From: an uncultured Saprospirales bacterium | Lineage (GTDB): Bacteria; Bacteroidota; Bacteroidia; Chitinophagales; Saprospiraceae | Length of the DNA: 35,918 nt | Assembly: GCA_937864265.1 (NCBI GenBank) | Contig: CALMIR010000047.1 | Span: 1 to 35,918 of the forward strand | Reading direction: 5' to 3' | In this document: positions 1 through 8,100 of the stretch, piece by piece | Numbering within the stretch: position 1 is the stretch's first letter | How the letters are laid out: every line of letters starts with the position of its first letter | Position numbers and translations under genes: made by a program | The notes under the pieces: generated by a model | The model's database searches: none | The model's input: only the letters and a program-made list of their open reading frames with translations | Told to the model about the DNA's origin: nothing

Positions 1-396
1 TCCTATTTTTTTATCAAAAATCCAAATCTTTCGCTTGCGAAAGGTCAGTTATTAAGATGGATGAAAAATGTCCTATGGCTATTTTAGGGCTTTTCCGTTA
101 AAAAAATAAGATACGTTCTGCGAAGAAATACAAAATTTTATAAAATACCGCCAAACGGATTTAATGCGCGTGCTTTCAAAATTTTGTTTTCTTTTTTAGG
201 GCTAAATACTTATCTTTGGTGGCTTTTTAAAAAAGACAAGGGCAATTAACACCTTAATTTGGTGGACTTTAGGCTCGAAAAAAAACACATTTTCAAAAAA
301 AGGTTTTTTTGTTGAAAAAATTGTCTAATTTTAAAGAGTGTAATCCCATCAATCCTTTAAGCCATTTTGCATTAACTATTTAAGAGAATTGCAGTC
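1..396. other. AT-rich intergenic region upstream of recQ
   Basis: No convincing gene is seen here. The stretch is AT-rich. It has a short near-perfect palindrome at 27-42 (CTTTCGC, TT, GCGAAAG) and a perfect match to the Bacteroidota -7 promoter consensus TAnnTTTG at 211-218 (TATCTTTG). If that promoter is real, recQ would carry a leader of roughly 170 nt. One frame is open from about 88 to 249 but has no ATG. Confidence 0.5.
211..218 (+). promoter_or_regulatory. Candidate -7 promoter element (TATCTTTG) for recQ
   Basis: The match to TAnnTTTG, the -7 element of the main Bacteroidota sigma factor, is exact. No well-spaced -33 TTTG was found, and the distance to the recQ start is long (about 180 bp), so this is only a candidate. 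Confidence 0.3.
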
Positions 397-2598
397 ATGA
401 CCCTGATGAAAGAAAGTTTAAATGACGCCCTGCAAAAATATTTCGGATTCGACCAATTTAAAGGCCAACAGGAAGCAATTATTAAGAGTATTTTGGACAG
501 CAACGACACCTTTGTCATCATGCCTACCGGTGGCGGGAAGTCACTTTGTTATCAACTTCCCGGGCTAATGCTAGAAGGCACAGCCATTATCATATCGCCC
601 CTGATTGCGCTGATGAAAAACCAGGTGGACTCCATTAGGGGGTATAGCCAGGACGACGATGTGGCGCATTTTCTCAATTCATCGCTCACCAAAGCACAGA
701 TGAAACTGGTGCGCCAAGACATTGCTTCCGGCAAAACCAAGCTGCTCTTCATAGCCCCTGAAACCTTGACGAAGGACGAGAACATCACGTTTTTCCGCAA
801 AACAAATGTGTCCTTTGTCGCGGTGGACGAGGCCCATTGTATTTCTGAGTGGGGGCACGACTTCCGGCCAGAATACCGCCGCATCCGAGCCATGCTCGAC
901 ATCATCGGCGAAGACATACCCATTATAGCGCTTACCGCAACAGCTACCCCTAAGGTACAGTCCGATATTATTAAAAACCTCAATATGGGGGAACACAACG
1001 TATTCATTTCTTCCTTCAATAGGGAGAATTTGTACTACGAGGTGCGTCCCAAGCTCAAAAAAGAGCAAACCCTCAAACAGATCATCCAGATCATCAAAAC
1101 GATGCCTCGGCAATCGGGCATCATTTACGTTCAAAGCCGAAAATCAGCCGAGGAAATCGCTCAGGCTTTGTTGGTCAATGACATCAAAGCCGCGCCTTAC
1201 CACGCAGGCTTGGATGCCAAAACCAGAAGCACCACCCAGGATAATTTCCTGATGGAAGAAATCGACGTGATCGTAGCCACCATCGCTTTTGGTATGGGGA
1301 TCGACAAACCGGATGTCCGTTTTGTAATTCACTACGATATTCCGAAAAGCATCGAGAATTATTACCAGGAAACCGGGCGCGCGGGTCGTGACGGTTTGGA
1401 AGGCAATTGTTATGCGTTTTATTCCTACAAGGATATCCTGAAGTTGGAGAAATTCCTGCGCGATAAGCCCGTTGCCGAGCGCGAAATGAGCGCCCAACTC
1501 ATGCAGGAGGTCATGGCTTATGCCGAAACCACATCTTGCCGCCGCCGCTTTTTGCTCCACTATTTCGGCGAAGCTTACGACGACAGCAATTGCAACAACA
1601 TGTGCGATAACTGCCGTTACCCGAAAGAAAAAATAGAAGTCAAAAAGGAAATGCAAATCGCCTTGAAGTCCGTGCTGGAACTCGACGAGAACTTCGGCAT
1701 GAAAACCCTAGTGGACTTCGTCATGGGCGTTGAAACCAAAGAAATCAAGGACTTCAAATTCAATAAGAAACCCTTATTTGGTGTGGGCAAAGACAAGGAC
1801 GAAACCTTTTGGGCTTCGGTGTTCCGCCAAGCTATGCTGAATAACCTGCTCCTTAAAGACATTGAAACTTACGGGTTATTAAAAATGACTACAGAAGGGG
1901 AGGCTTTTATCCAAAAACCGCAGTCTTTCCTCATTCCGATCAACCACAACTACGACAAAGTTACTGCCGATATCATCCTCGAAGAAAAAGGCAGCACGGC
2001 GGTACTCGACGAAGCGCTGCTGCAAATGCTGCGCGACCTGAGGCGCAAAGAGGCCAAAAAGCACAAAGTGCCGCCCTTTGTGATATTTCAGGATCCTTCT
2101 TTGGAGGATATGGCCATTCACTACCCCGTCAACATGGAGGATATGGCTAACATATCCGGGGTTAGTATGGGCAAAGCCCGGCGCTATGCGCAGCCCTTTA
2201 TCAACCTCATCAAAGAATATGTTGAAAATAATGACATCGAACGACCCAATGATTTTGTAGTCAAGCAGGTCGTTAATAAGTCAAAAATAAAGGTCAACAT
2301 CATCCAGGGCATTGACCGAAAAATGCCGCTCGAAGACCTGGCCTCTTCCAATAATATGTCTATGGAAGACCTTGTTCAGGAGCTATACGCCATCGTCACT
2401 TCGGGCACCAAGGTGAATATTGATTATTACCTGGAGGATACCATTGATGAATATTGCCGGGAGGAAATCACCGAATATTTCTTGAAGGCGGAAACAGACT
2501 CTGCAGAAGAGGCTTATTACGACCTTAAAGAGGAGGATATCACGATAGAAGAAATTCAACTGATGCGCATCAAGTTTTTATCCGACCTGGCAAATTAA
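397..2598 (+). CDS. recQ: ATP-dependent DNA helicase RecQ
   Basis: This is a superfamily-2 3'-5' DNA helicase that unwinds forked and recombination intermediates during repair. Visible motifs are Walker A PTGGGKS (about residues 43-49), the DEAH box with the RecQ-type CISEWGHDFRPEY stretch (144-160), motif IV-VI sequences including AFGMGIDKPDVR and QETGRAGRDG, and a zinc-binding cysteine cluster (TSCRRR, then CNNMCDNC). After these come an RQC/HRDC-like region near 540-615 (PSLEDMA, then ISGVSMGKARRYA) and a C-terminal extension of about 115 residues resembling the helix-turn-helix tail common in Bacteroidota RecQ. The length of 733 aa fits that RecQ type. The start at 397 (MTLMKES) is uncertain; Met4 is an equally plausible start. 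Upstream is a long AT-rich region, and aroQ follows after 65 bp on the same strand. Confidence 0.96.
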   Translation: MTLMKESLNDALQKYFGFDQFKGQQEAIIKSILDSNDTFVIMPTGGGKSLCYQLPGLMLEGTAIIISPLIALMKNQVDSIRGYSQDDDVAHFLNSSLTKAQMKLVRQDIASGKTKLLFIAPETLTKDENITFFRKTNVSFVAVDEAHCISEWGHDFRPEYRRIRAMLDIIGEDIPIIALTATATPKVQSDIIKNLNMGEHNVFISSFNRENLYYEVRPKLKKEQTLKQIIQIIKTMPRQSGIIYVQSRKSAEEIAQALLVNDIKAAPYHAGLDAKTRSTTQDNFLMEEIDVIVATIAFGMGIDKPDVRFVIHYDIPKSIENYYQETGRAGRDGLEGNCYAFYSYKDILKLEKFLRDKPVAEREMSAQLMQEVMAYAETTSCRRRFLLHYFGEAYDDSNCNNMCDNCRYPKEKIEVKKEMQIALKSVLELDENFGMKTLVDFVMGVETKEIKDFKFNKKPLFGVGKDKDETFWASVFRQAMLNNLLLKDIETYGLLKMTTEGEAFIQKPQSFLIPINHNYDKVTADIILEEKGSTAVLDEALLQMLRDLRRKEAKKHKVPPFVIFQDPSLEDMAIHYPVNMEDMANISGVSMGKARRYAQPFINLIKEYVENNDIERPNDFVVKQVVNKSKIKVNIIQGIDRKMPLEDLASSNNMSMEDLVQELYAIVTSGTKVNIDYYLEDTIDEYCREEITEYFLKAETDSAEEAYYDLKEEDITIEEIQLMRIKFLSDLAN

Positions 2599-2609
2599 GG
2601 AAAGGATAG

Positions 2610-2647
2610 GTTTACTAAAGCCAAAGCACCTCAAAAGTTTAGTAAAC
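2610..2647. promoter_or_regulatory. 10-bp perfect inverted repeat between recQ and aroQ
   Basis: GTTTACTAAA (2610-2619) is repeated in reverse complement as TTTAGTAAAC (2638-2647), with an 18-nt spacer. It begins 11 bp after the recQ stop and ends 16 bp before the aroQ start. It has no T-tract, so it is not a canonical terminator. It could be an operator, an mRNA hairpin between two co-transcribed genes, or chance in AT-rich DNA. Confidence 0.4.
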
Positions 2648-2663
2648 GTATAAATACATAGCC

Positions 2664-3083
2664 ATGAAGCTGATGATCATCAACGGCCCTAACCTGAATT
2701 TGCTGGGTACCCGAGAGCCCTCTGTCTATGGCAGGCAGAGCTTCGAGGAGTATTTTGCCCACTTGCAACAGGAATTTCCACACGCGACCCTGCATTATTT
2801 CCAAAGCAATCACGAGGGCGATTTGGTGGATAAAATCCAGGAAACGGGCTTTACCTACGATGGTATCGTGCTGAACGCCGGAGCCTATACCCATACCTCC
2901 ATCGCCATAGCCGATGCCATTGCCGCTATCAGAACGCCGGTAGTAGAGGTGCATATTTCTAATGTGTACGATCGGGAAGCATTCCGGCACCATTCTTACC
3001 TTTCTCCTAATTGTGCCGGTGTGATCGTAGGGTTGGGACTCAAGGGCTATGCGCTGGCGATACAGTATTTTTTATTGCCCTGA
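2664..3083 (+). CDS. aroQ: Type II 3-dehydroquinate dehydratase
   Basis: The enzyme dehydrates 3-dehydroquinate to 3-dehydroshikimate in the cytoplasmic shikimate pathway to aromatic amino acids. The family signature is complete: INGPNLNLLG at residues 6-15, the flexible active-site lid TREPSVYG with the catalytic tyrosine at 22, the NAGAYTHTS substrate-binding loop (71-79), the EVHISN segment with the catalytic histidine at 97, and the conserved arginine in REAFRHHSY (104-112). At 139 aa it matches the short dodecameric type II enzymes. The gene lies 65 bp downstream of recQ on the same strand and may share its transcript. Confidence 0.97.
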   Translation: MKLMIINGPNLNLLGTREPSVYGRQSFEEYFAHLQQEFPHATLHYFQSNHEGDLVDKIQETGFTYDGIVLNAGAYTHTSIAIADAIAAIRTPVVEVHISNVYDREAFRHHSYLSPNCAGVIVGLGLKGYALAIQYFLLP

Positions 3084-3097
3084 GGAAGTTCAGGTAT

Positions 3098-3247
3098 TCA
3101 AGCAATTCCTTCGGGTTTGATAATCCCTCGTTCCAGCTTATATAAGGTATTGACACTCACTTTAGCTAACTCTGCTATATGTGGCTGAGTGATGTCTAGC
3201 TCATTTCTGCGACTTTTGATGTTTTAGCCTATTTGCGCGGATAACAT
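3098..3247 (-). pseudogene. Broken XRE/HipB-type helix-turn-helix regulator
   Basis: Reading the minus strand from ATG at 3247, the frame gives MLSAQIG, a TAA stop at 3226-3224, then an intact-looking HTH_3 core (NIKSRRNELDITQ, then HIAELAKVSVNTLYKLERG) ending with TGA at 3100-3098. In functional relatives the stop position is normally lysine (IGKNIKSRR), so a single AAA-to-TAA change explains the break. The remaining product would be about 49 aa, shorter than a typical 65-100 aa XRE regulator, so the C-terminus may also be lost. A 12-bp perfect palindrome spans the start codon and could be the old autoregulatory operator. This is a degenerate remnant. Readthrough or a sequencing error is the alternative. 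Confidence 0.7.
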
Positions 3248-3323
3248 TATAATGTGATTTTTATTGCAACAATAAGGAAGCAAACCTATTTTTACAAATA
3301 AATCGTATTATATTGTGATTTTA
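3244..3323. promoter_or_regulatory. Palindromes and direct repeats upstream of the broken XRE gene
   Basis: A perfect 12-bp palindrome ACATTATAATGT lies at 3244-3255. TTATTG/CAATAA arms separated by 3 nt lie at 3261-3275. An 18-bp direct repeat with about two mismatches occurs at 3245-3262 and 3306-3323 (core TGTGATTTT). Such paired symmetric sites are what an XRE dimer would bind, so they are plausibly relict operators. The region is AT-rich, so some of this may be chance. Confidence 0.35.
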
Positions 3324-3338
3324 AGAATGCAAATCCTT

Positions 3339-3457
3339 AGTAGTGTGCAAAAAATTACTTCCCGATTTATTGAAGCCCTTACCCTAGCGGACACACTTAA
3401 AATGAAGCGTTTAGCCCGCTAGGGTAAGGACAAATCGGGAACTTAATTTTTCTGCGT
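3339..3457 (-). repeat. 119-bp palindromic MITE/REP-like element, copy 1
   Basis: Its reverse complement is nearly identical to 29082-29200, with about two differences. Each copy can fold into a long hairpin. An inner stem of about 16 bp (CCTTACCCTAGCGG paired with CCGCTAGGGTAAGG) closes a 25-nt loop, and an outer stem includes TTCCCGATTT with AAATCGGGAA, flanked by A-rich imperfect arms. No coding capacity is seen. It starts 21 bp beyond the end of the pullulanase gene, so it may also act as its transcription terminator. Presence of two copies and self-complementarity suggest a non-autonomous mobile or REP-type element. Confidence 0.8.
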
Positions 3458-3477
3458 AACTTAAAGAAATTAAACCC

Positions 3478-5481
3478 TCAATTTTGATACAAGACCAAAG
3501 CTCCGATAGCCGGGATATTGATTTTACCCGACACCGTTCTGCCATTACCTGGGCCATAGAACTGCTGCCCCATTAGGGCTATTTGCCATTCGCCTTCCGG
3601 CAAATCGAGGGTTTGCTCTGCACTTAGACCATTGAAAGCCACCAGTATATTTTTCCAGGGATCGCCATTGGCATGGTCGCTAAGCGTATAGGCCACCAAC
3701 TGGTCATTAGGCGTATCCAGGAAGCGGAGATGTTGCTGGATTTGCTCCGTAGTATTTAGTCTAAAAGCGGGGTGGGCTTTGCGGAATTGGATGAGTTGTT
3801 GAACAAAAAAGACGACAGGCAGGTACTCGGCTTTGCGCTCCCAATTGATCTGGTTGATGCTGTCGGGTTGGTTGAAGGAGTTTTCCGCGCCACCTTTGGT
3901 ACGCAGCATTTCCGTGCCAGCATGCAAAAAGCTGACACCCTGTGAAGTCAGTACGATGCTCAGCGCCAATTGGTGCATTTTGATGCGCGTTGCTTCGTCT
4001 GCATCCGGGTTGCTGATAGCCAGCCTGTCCCAAAGGGTATGGTTGTCGTGACAAGAGGCGTAGGTCATGGTTTGGGCGGGAGCTTTAGCCCAGGGCGCTT
4101 TGGAGTAATTGACCGAATCGTATGGCACTTGGGGATGCTCGGTAGAGGCTACTATGCCAAATTTGATGCTTTCTTTCAACCCGCCTTTGCCGCTGACAAA
4201 GCCTTTTTCCGTAGGCGTAAATACATGCCCCTTGATAGCATCGCGGATGTCGTCGCTAAAAGCGGCGATTTGCCTTAGCTGCATCGTATTGGCCTTTAAG
4301 GCGCGCTGCTCGTCGGGCAGGGGACTACTACCCGCCGTCCAACCCTCTCCATAGATAAAAATACTGGGATCAATGGCGTGTAGCGCTTCGCTGATTTGGT
4401 TCATGGTTTCGATATCGTGGATGCCCATCAGGTCAAAGCGGAATCCGTCTATATGGTATTCCTTTACCCAATGGAGCACTGACTCCAGTATGAATTTGCG
4501 CACCATGGGGCGCTCGGAAGCTATCTCGTTGCCGCAGGCAGAAGCATCCGAAAAGCCCCCCGCCGCATTCTGCCGGTAGTAATAGCCAGGCACCAAGTGG
4601 TTGAACAAAGAAGCTTCTGTCGCCCCGGTATGGTTATACACCACGTCCATTACCACACGGATGCCGTTGTCGTGTAGCGTTTTTACCATTTGTTTGAACT
4701 CGCGAATGCGCACAGCGCCATCGGCTGGATTGGTAGAATAGCTACCCTCCGGGACGTTGTAATTTTGGGGGTCGTAGCCCCAATTGAATATGTTGTCCTC
4801 CAATTTGGATTCATCCACCGATAGGTAGTCATAGGAGGGCAACAAATGCAAATGCGTGATGCCCATGTCCACCAAATGATCCAGGCCTGTGCTGAGTCCT
4901 TGCGGGCTGCGGGTGCCTTTTTCTGTCAAACCCAGGAATTTGCCCCGGTGTTGGATACCAGAGCTGGGATGGGTGGATAAGTCGCGCACATGCAGCTCAT
5001 AAACAATGATGTCGTTGGGCGATTGCAGGGGCGGGCTTTGATCCGTTTGCCAGCTTTTGGGGTGGGTGGCCTCCATCGCGATGATGTGGCCGCGCAGCCC
5101 GTTGGTGCCCACGGCTTTGGCATAGGGGTCAACCACTTCTGCCATTTGCTGCCCTTCGATGGTGGCCTGGAAGCTGTAGTATTTTCCCAGCAAGTCCTTT
5201 TTGACCTCAGCCAGCCAGGTACCTTGCTCCGAGGGCTTCATGGCGATGCTTTCCAAAGGGGTGCCGCCCACCGGGCTTTCGTATAGATGGAGCAGCAGAC
5301 TGGAAGCACTAGGCGCCCATACGCGAAATACAGATTGTTGCGCCGCATAGCTCAAGCCCAGATCAGTACCCTCATATACTGGATATTCGTCGAAGGTCTG
5401 ATAAGCGGGCGGCGTGTAGGAAGGATTACAAGCTAGTGTCATGAAAAAAAAGCTGGTCAAAATTGTGATGGGCGAATTCAT
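3478..5481 (-). CDS. pulA: Type I pullulanase, lipoprotein (GH13 with CBM48)
   Basis: This is an alpha-1,6-glucan debranching enzyme acting on pullulan, glycogen or limit dextrins. The N-terminus is a short signal peptide ending in the lipobox TLAC (Cys18), so the protein should be lipid-anchored outside the cytoplasm. Residues about 42-140 form a CBM48-like domain (FRVWAPSASS), followed by the GH13 barrel. Diagnostic residues are the type I pullulanase signature FNWGYDP (232-238), DVVYNHTG (279-286), the nucleophile Asp350 in DGFRFDLMG, the acid/base Glu379 in GEGW, and SCHDNHTLWDRL (476-487) with the transition-state Asp479. The length of 667 aa fits one catalytic domain plus CBM48. It is transcribed alone, divergent from the DUF5684-like gene. 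The palindromic repeat copy 1 lies just after its stop. Confidence 0.93.
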   Translation of the reverse strand: MNSPITILTSFFFMTLACNPSYTPPAYQTFDEYPVYEGTDLGLSYAAQQSVFRVWAPSASSLLLHLYESPVGGTPLESIAMKPSEQGTWLAEVKKDLLGKYYSFQATIEGQQMAEVVDPYAKAVGTNGLRGHIIAMEATHPKSWQTDQSPPLQSPNDIIVYELHVRDLSTHPSSGIQHRGKFLGLTEKGTRSPQGLSTGLDHLVDMGITHLHLLPSYDYLSVDESKLEDNIFNWGYDPQNYNVPEGSYSTNPADGAVRIREFKQMVKTLHDNGIRVVMDVVYNHTGATEASLFNHLVPGYYYRQNAAGGFSDASACGNEIASERPMVRKFILESVLHWVKEYHIDGFRFDLMGIHDIETMNQISEALHAIDPSIFIYGEGWTAGSSPLPDEQRALKANTMQLRQIAAFSDDIRDAIKGHVFTPTEKGFVSGKGGLKESIKFGIVASTEHPQVPYDSVNYSKAPWAKAPAQTMTYASCHDNHTLWDRLAISNPDADEATRIKMHQLALSIVLTSQGVSFLHAGTEMLRTKGGAENSFNQPDSINQINWERKAEYLPVVFFVQQLIQFRKAHPAFRLNTTEQIQQHLRFLDTPNDQLVAYTLSDHANGDPWKNILVAFNGLSAEQTLDLPEGEWQIALMGQQFYGPGNGRTVSGKINIPAIGALVLYQN

Positions 5482-5865
5482 GGTATGTTTGTATTTTAGG
5501 ATCGCTTAAAAATAGGTATTCTTGGGAAAAAATGATACGGATGTCGGTAAGCATTTTCAAAATCTGGTGCTGAAAACAAGCAATTCTCGAAATTGCTAAC
5601 AGTAAAATGGCTAATCAGAAATCCAAATTGTGATTTATACCCGGAAATGCGTAACAAAAAAGAGTTCTAATAGATAAAAAAACAAAAAAAAACTATTTTT
5701 ATGGGGTAAAACCCTATTTATCAACCGAGTGAAACAGGTCAAAAGTAACAAACGAATTAACCAACTATCCTTTCTGCAAGCACCAAGTTACCGCAGTAGC
5801 TTCACCAGTTGTGTTATTTTCGTGACACTATTTTCCCGGCCTGTTGGCTCAAAAACCCTTAACCT
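5482..5865. other. Divergent intergenic region between pulA and the DUF5684-like gene
   Basis: No gene is seen. The region must hold the promoters for both divergent genes. It contains a 7-bp inverted repeat AGCAATT / AATTGCT at 5579-5597 with a 5-nt spacer and an A-rich block near 5670-5700. TATTTTCG at 5815-5822 is a partial match to TAnnTTTG ahead of the plus-strand gene. Confidence 0.4.
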
Positions 5866-6240
5866 ATGGAAGACGGACTAGGTCTTGTTCCGATGTTATT
5901 TGTTTTAGCAATTGCCATTCTGATCATTGCTTCTCTTTGGAAAGTTTTTGAAAAAGCTGGCAAACCAGGCTGGGCAGCTATTGTGCCCATTTACAACCTC
6001 ATCGTATTGCTGGAAATTGCGGGTCGCCCAATGTGGTGGTTCATCTTGTTGTTGATCCCCTACGTCAACATCATTTTCAGTATTCTTGTCAACATTGACA
6101 TCGCCAAGAAATTTGGCAAATCCACCGGGTTTGGCGTGGGCTTGGCCTTATTGGGTATTGTTTTCTACCCCATTCTGGGATTCGGCGATGCCCGATACCT
6201 AGGCAAAGAAACAGGTATTGAGGATCATCTGGTAAGCTGA
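5866..6240 (+). CDS. Small integral membrane protein, DUF5684-like
   Basis: The protein has 124 aa and about three to four hydrophobic segments (near residues 7-26, 36-52, 56-75 and 88-106). The WKVFEKAGKPGWAAIVPIYN motif (25-44) and the closing FGDARYLG are typical of DUF5684 proteins, which often carry the misleading database label signal peptidase I. No Ser/Lys catalytic dyad of a signal peptidase is present. The function is unknown; a small membrane protein of the cell envelope is all that can be said. It stands alone and is followed after 30 bp by a very strong hairpin. Confidence 0.8.
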   Translation: MEDGLGLVPMLFVLAIAILIIASLWKVFEKAGKPGWAAIVPIYNLIVLLEIAGRPMWWFILLLIPYVNIIFSILVNIDIAKKFGKSTGFGVGLALLGIVFYPILGFGDARYLGKETGIEDHLVS

Positions 6241-6270
6241 TAGCGTTTGCCCTTACAACGGAATACAAAG

Positions 6271-6299
6271 GCGGCAGGCATAGGTAATATGCCTGCCGC
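6271..6299 (+). terminator. Strong GC-rich hairpin after the DUF5684-like gene
   Basis: The perfect 12-bp stem GCGGCAGGCATA / TATGCCTGCCGC has a 5-nt loop. It lies 31 bp after the stop codon. The T-tract after it is weak (TGGTGTTTAA), so it may be an mRNA-stabilising hairpin or an imperfect terminator. Confidence 0.6.
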
Positions 6300-6360
6300 T
6301 GGTGTTTAATGAAAGTGCATATAGGCCATTCGTACCTATCTCTAATTAGCTTTTTTTCCC

Positions 6361-6368
6361 TATCTTCA
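6361..6368 (+). promoter_or_regulatory. Candidate -7 element ahead of the first ATPase/nuclease gene
   Basis: TATCTTCA (two mismatches to TAnnTTTG) ends 4 nt before the ATG. The paralogous gene at 8101 has a perfect TACCTTTG in almost the same place. The placement predicts a leaderless or nearly leaderless mRNA. Confidence 0.4.
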
Positions 6369-6372
6369 CCCC

Positions 6373-6641
6373 ATGAAACTACCATACGGACAGAGCAATT
6401 TCAAGAACATGGCCACGCAGGGCTTCTACTATGTGGACCGCACCAGGTACATTGAGGAGTTGGAGGATTTGTCTGCGCGCTTTCTGTTTTATTTGCGTCC
6501 GCGCAAATTTGGGAAAAGCCTGTTCATTTCTATGCTGGAGCACTATTATGGCGAGCAGTGGAAGGGGGCGTTTCAGGCTTTGTTTGGACAATACTACATC
6601 GGGCAGCGACCAACGCCGCTGGCCAATACCTATTTGGTGCT
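6373..6641 (+). repeat. Block 1 of perfect identity between the tandem ATPase genes (also at 8101-8369)
   Basis: About 269 bp from the ATG onward are identical between the two genes at an offset of 1728 bp. Translations in several frames agree as well, so silent sites are also unchanged. The sequences 5' of the ATG are unrelated. Confidence 0.9.
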
Positions 6642-8079
6642 GACCTTAGATTTCAGCGGCATTGGCACGGATAGCAGCGAGCGAGTATTGCATAGTTTTA
6701 ACAGTTCGCTCTATGCTAGTATATCGCGTTTTGTCAGTACTTACCTTCCTCAACTGGATCGCGACAGCCTTATGTCGCTGGAGGGGGAGTCGTATCCTGC
6801 AGACTTGATGAACCGTTTTTTGGCCATCGTCAAGCGAGAATTTCCCGACAAAAAATTATACATGCTCATAGACGAATACGACCACTTCGCCAATGAGTTG
6901 ATTGCTTTCAGGCTGAACGATTTCAAAGAAATGGTGAGCCGGAATGGCTTTGTGCGCAAGTTTTTTGAAGTGATCAAAGAAGAAACCCGCGATGGGCTGG
7001 TGGATCGCCTGTTTGCCACCGGCGTAAGCCCTGTGACCCTGGATAGCCTGACCAGCGGCTTCAACATCGGTAAGAAGATCATGGGCGAGCTGCACCTGCA
7101 CGAAATGATGGGCTTCACAGAGGCCGAGGCCGTCGCCATGCTGGCGCATGTTGGAGTAGGCGAAGTGCAGATGCCTGCGGTATTGAACGACATCCGCCAA
7201 TGGTACAACGGCTACCTGTTTCATCCCGATGCTGCGCAGCGGCTGTACAACCCCAACATGCTCATCTATTTTTGCGACCACTATCAAAGCAATGGCAGAT
7301 ACCCTGAAAAGCTGCTGGACGAAAACATCGCCAGCGATTACGGCAAGATCAGCCGTATGCTGGGCGTTGGGGGGGAATCGTATAGCCTTCCGATACTAGA
7401 AAAAGTACTGACTGAAGGCCGCATCAATGCCGAACTGACGGCGCAGTTTTCGTTCGACCGTCCTTGGGTGAGGGATGATTATGTGAGTTTACTCTATTAC
7501 TTGGGGGTGCTTACCGTGCAGGATCGCGCAGGCAGCTTTTGGTCTTTTTCGATCCCAAATTTTGTGATTAAAGTATTGTATTACAACTACTTTCTAGAAA
7601 CCCTGAGACAGCGAGCGGATTTGAAATCCTATTTTTACAACGACGTGTCGGATGCTTTTTACGAATTGAGCATGGAAAACAAGCTTTCGCCTATGCTTGC
7701 CGTGTTGGAGCAAATCCTTTCGAGACTATCGGGTCGCGATGTGGTTCATTTTGGCGAAAGCCACCTGCACGCTATTTTTGCTTCGCTACTCACTACTGCC
7801 CAGGGTTATCTGGTGCGCAGCCAACCGGAGATCGCACGCAAATTTGTGGATATATTGTGTGTGCACTTACCCCATGTGCCAGTCAATTGGAATTTCGCCT
7901 TTGAATTGAAATACCTGAAAAAAAACGATGCAACTCAGTTGGAAAGCAAAAAGGCCGAAGCTCGCAGCCAGATGATGGGCTACCTGCAAACGGAGGACTT
8001 GCAACACATTCCCCACTTAGCGGCCTACATCATTGTTGTGGTGGGGGATGCGGTGGCGCATGTGGAACAGGTATCGTAA
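6373..8079 (+). CDS. AAA-ATPase / PD-(D/E)XK nuclease-family protein (PF09820 + PF08011 type), paralog A
   Basis: This 568-aa protein has the hallmark N-terminus of the AAA-ATPase-like family (YGQSNFKNM, then YVDRTRYIEEL). It carries a Walker A-like LRPRKFGKSLFISML (phosphate loop about 42-49), Walker B LIDEYD (165-170), a sensor-like FATGVSP (214-220) and the conserved WYNGY (277-281). The C-terminus carries a nuclease-like core with Asp493 (KFVDILCV) and Glu511-x-Lys513 (FAFELKYLKK). These families are expanded in Bacteroidota. Their cellular role is not established; defence or competition roles have been suggested from domain content. Codons 1-90 and about 170-335 are identical at DNA level to the next gene, while the rest is only about half identical in protein. 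Start choice is fixed by the identity, which begins exactly at this ATG. Confidence 0.88.
   Translation: MKLPYGQSNFKNMATQGFYYVDRTRYIEELEDLSARFLFYLRPRKFGKSLFISMLEHYYGEQWKGAFQALFGQYYIGQRPTPLANTYLVLTLDFSGIGTDSSERVLHSFNSSLYASISRFVSTYLPQLDRDSLMSLEGESYPADLMNRFLAIVKREFPDKKLYMLIDEYDHFANELIAFRLNDFKEMVSRNGFVRKFFEVIKEETRDGLVDRLFATGVSPVTLDSLTSGFNIGKKIMGELHLHEMMGFTEAEAVAMLAHVGVGEVQMPAVLNDIRQWYNGYLFHPDAAQRLYNPNMLIYFCDHYQSNGRYPEKLLDENIASDYGKISRMLGVGGESYSLPILEKVLTEGRINAELTAQFSFDRPWVRDDYVSLLYYLGVLTVQDRAGSFWSFSIPNFVIKVLYYNYFLETLRQRADLKSYFYNDVSDAFYELSMENKLSPMLAVLEQILSRLSGRDVVHFGESHLHAIFASLLTTAQGYLVRSQPEIARKFVDILCVHLPHVPVNWNFAFELKYLKKNDATQLESKKAEARSQMMGYLQTEDLQHIPHLAAYIIVVVGDAVAHVEQVS
6883..7377 (+). repeat. Block 2 of perfect identity between the tandem ATPase genes (also at 8611-9105)
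   Basis: About 495 bp covering the region after Walker B to GVGGE are identical at the same 1728-bp offset. The intervening 6642-6882 and the 3' end after 7377 are diverged. This pattern is expected from recent gene conversion or recombination, not simple duplication. Confidence 0.9.
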
Positions 8080-8087
8080 CATTTAGC

Positions 8088-8095
8088 TACCTTTG
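8088..8095 (+). promoter_or_regulatory. Perfect -7 element TACCTTTG directly before the second ATPase/nuclease gene
   Basis: The sequence matches TAnnTTTG exactly and lies only 5 nt from the ATG at 8101. Transcription would start at or beside the start codon, giving a leaderless mRNA. It lies in the 21-bp gap between the two genes, so the second gene can be transcribed independently of the first. Confidence 0.5.
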
Positions 8096-8100
8096 AAATC

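Noticed and set aside
88-249. Open frame giving a protein-like tail (KILFSFLGLNTYLWWLF) at the left edge
   Set aside because: It has no ATG and begins after an in-frame TAG within the window, so it is not the 3' end of a gene entering from the left; the composition is AT-driven.
5866-6240. Signal peptidase I, the usual database label for similar proteins
   Set aside because: No Ser/Lys catalytic dyad or family boxes are present; the sequence fits a DUF5684-like membrane protein.
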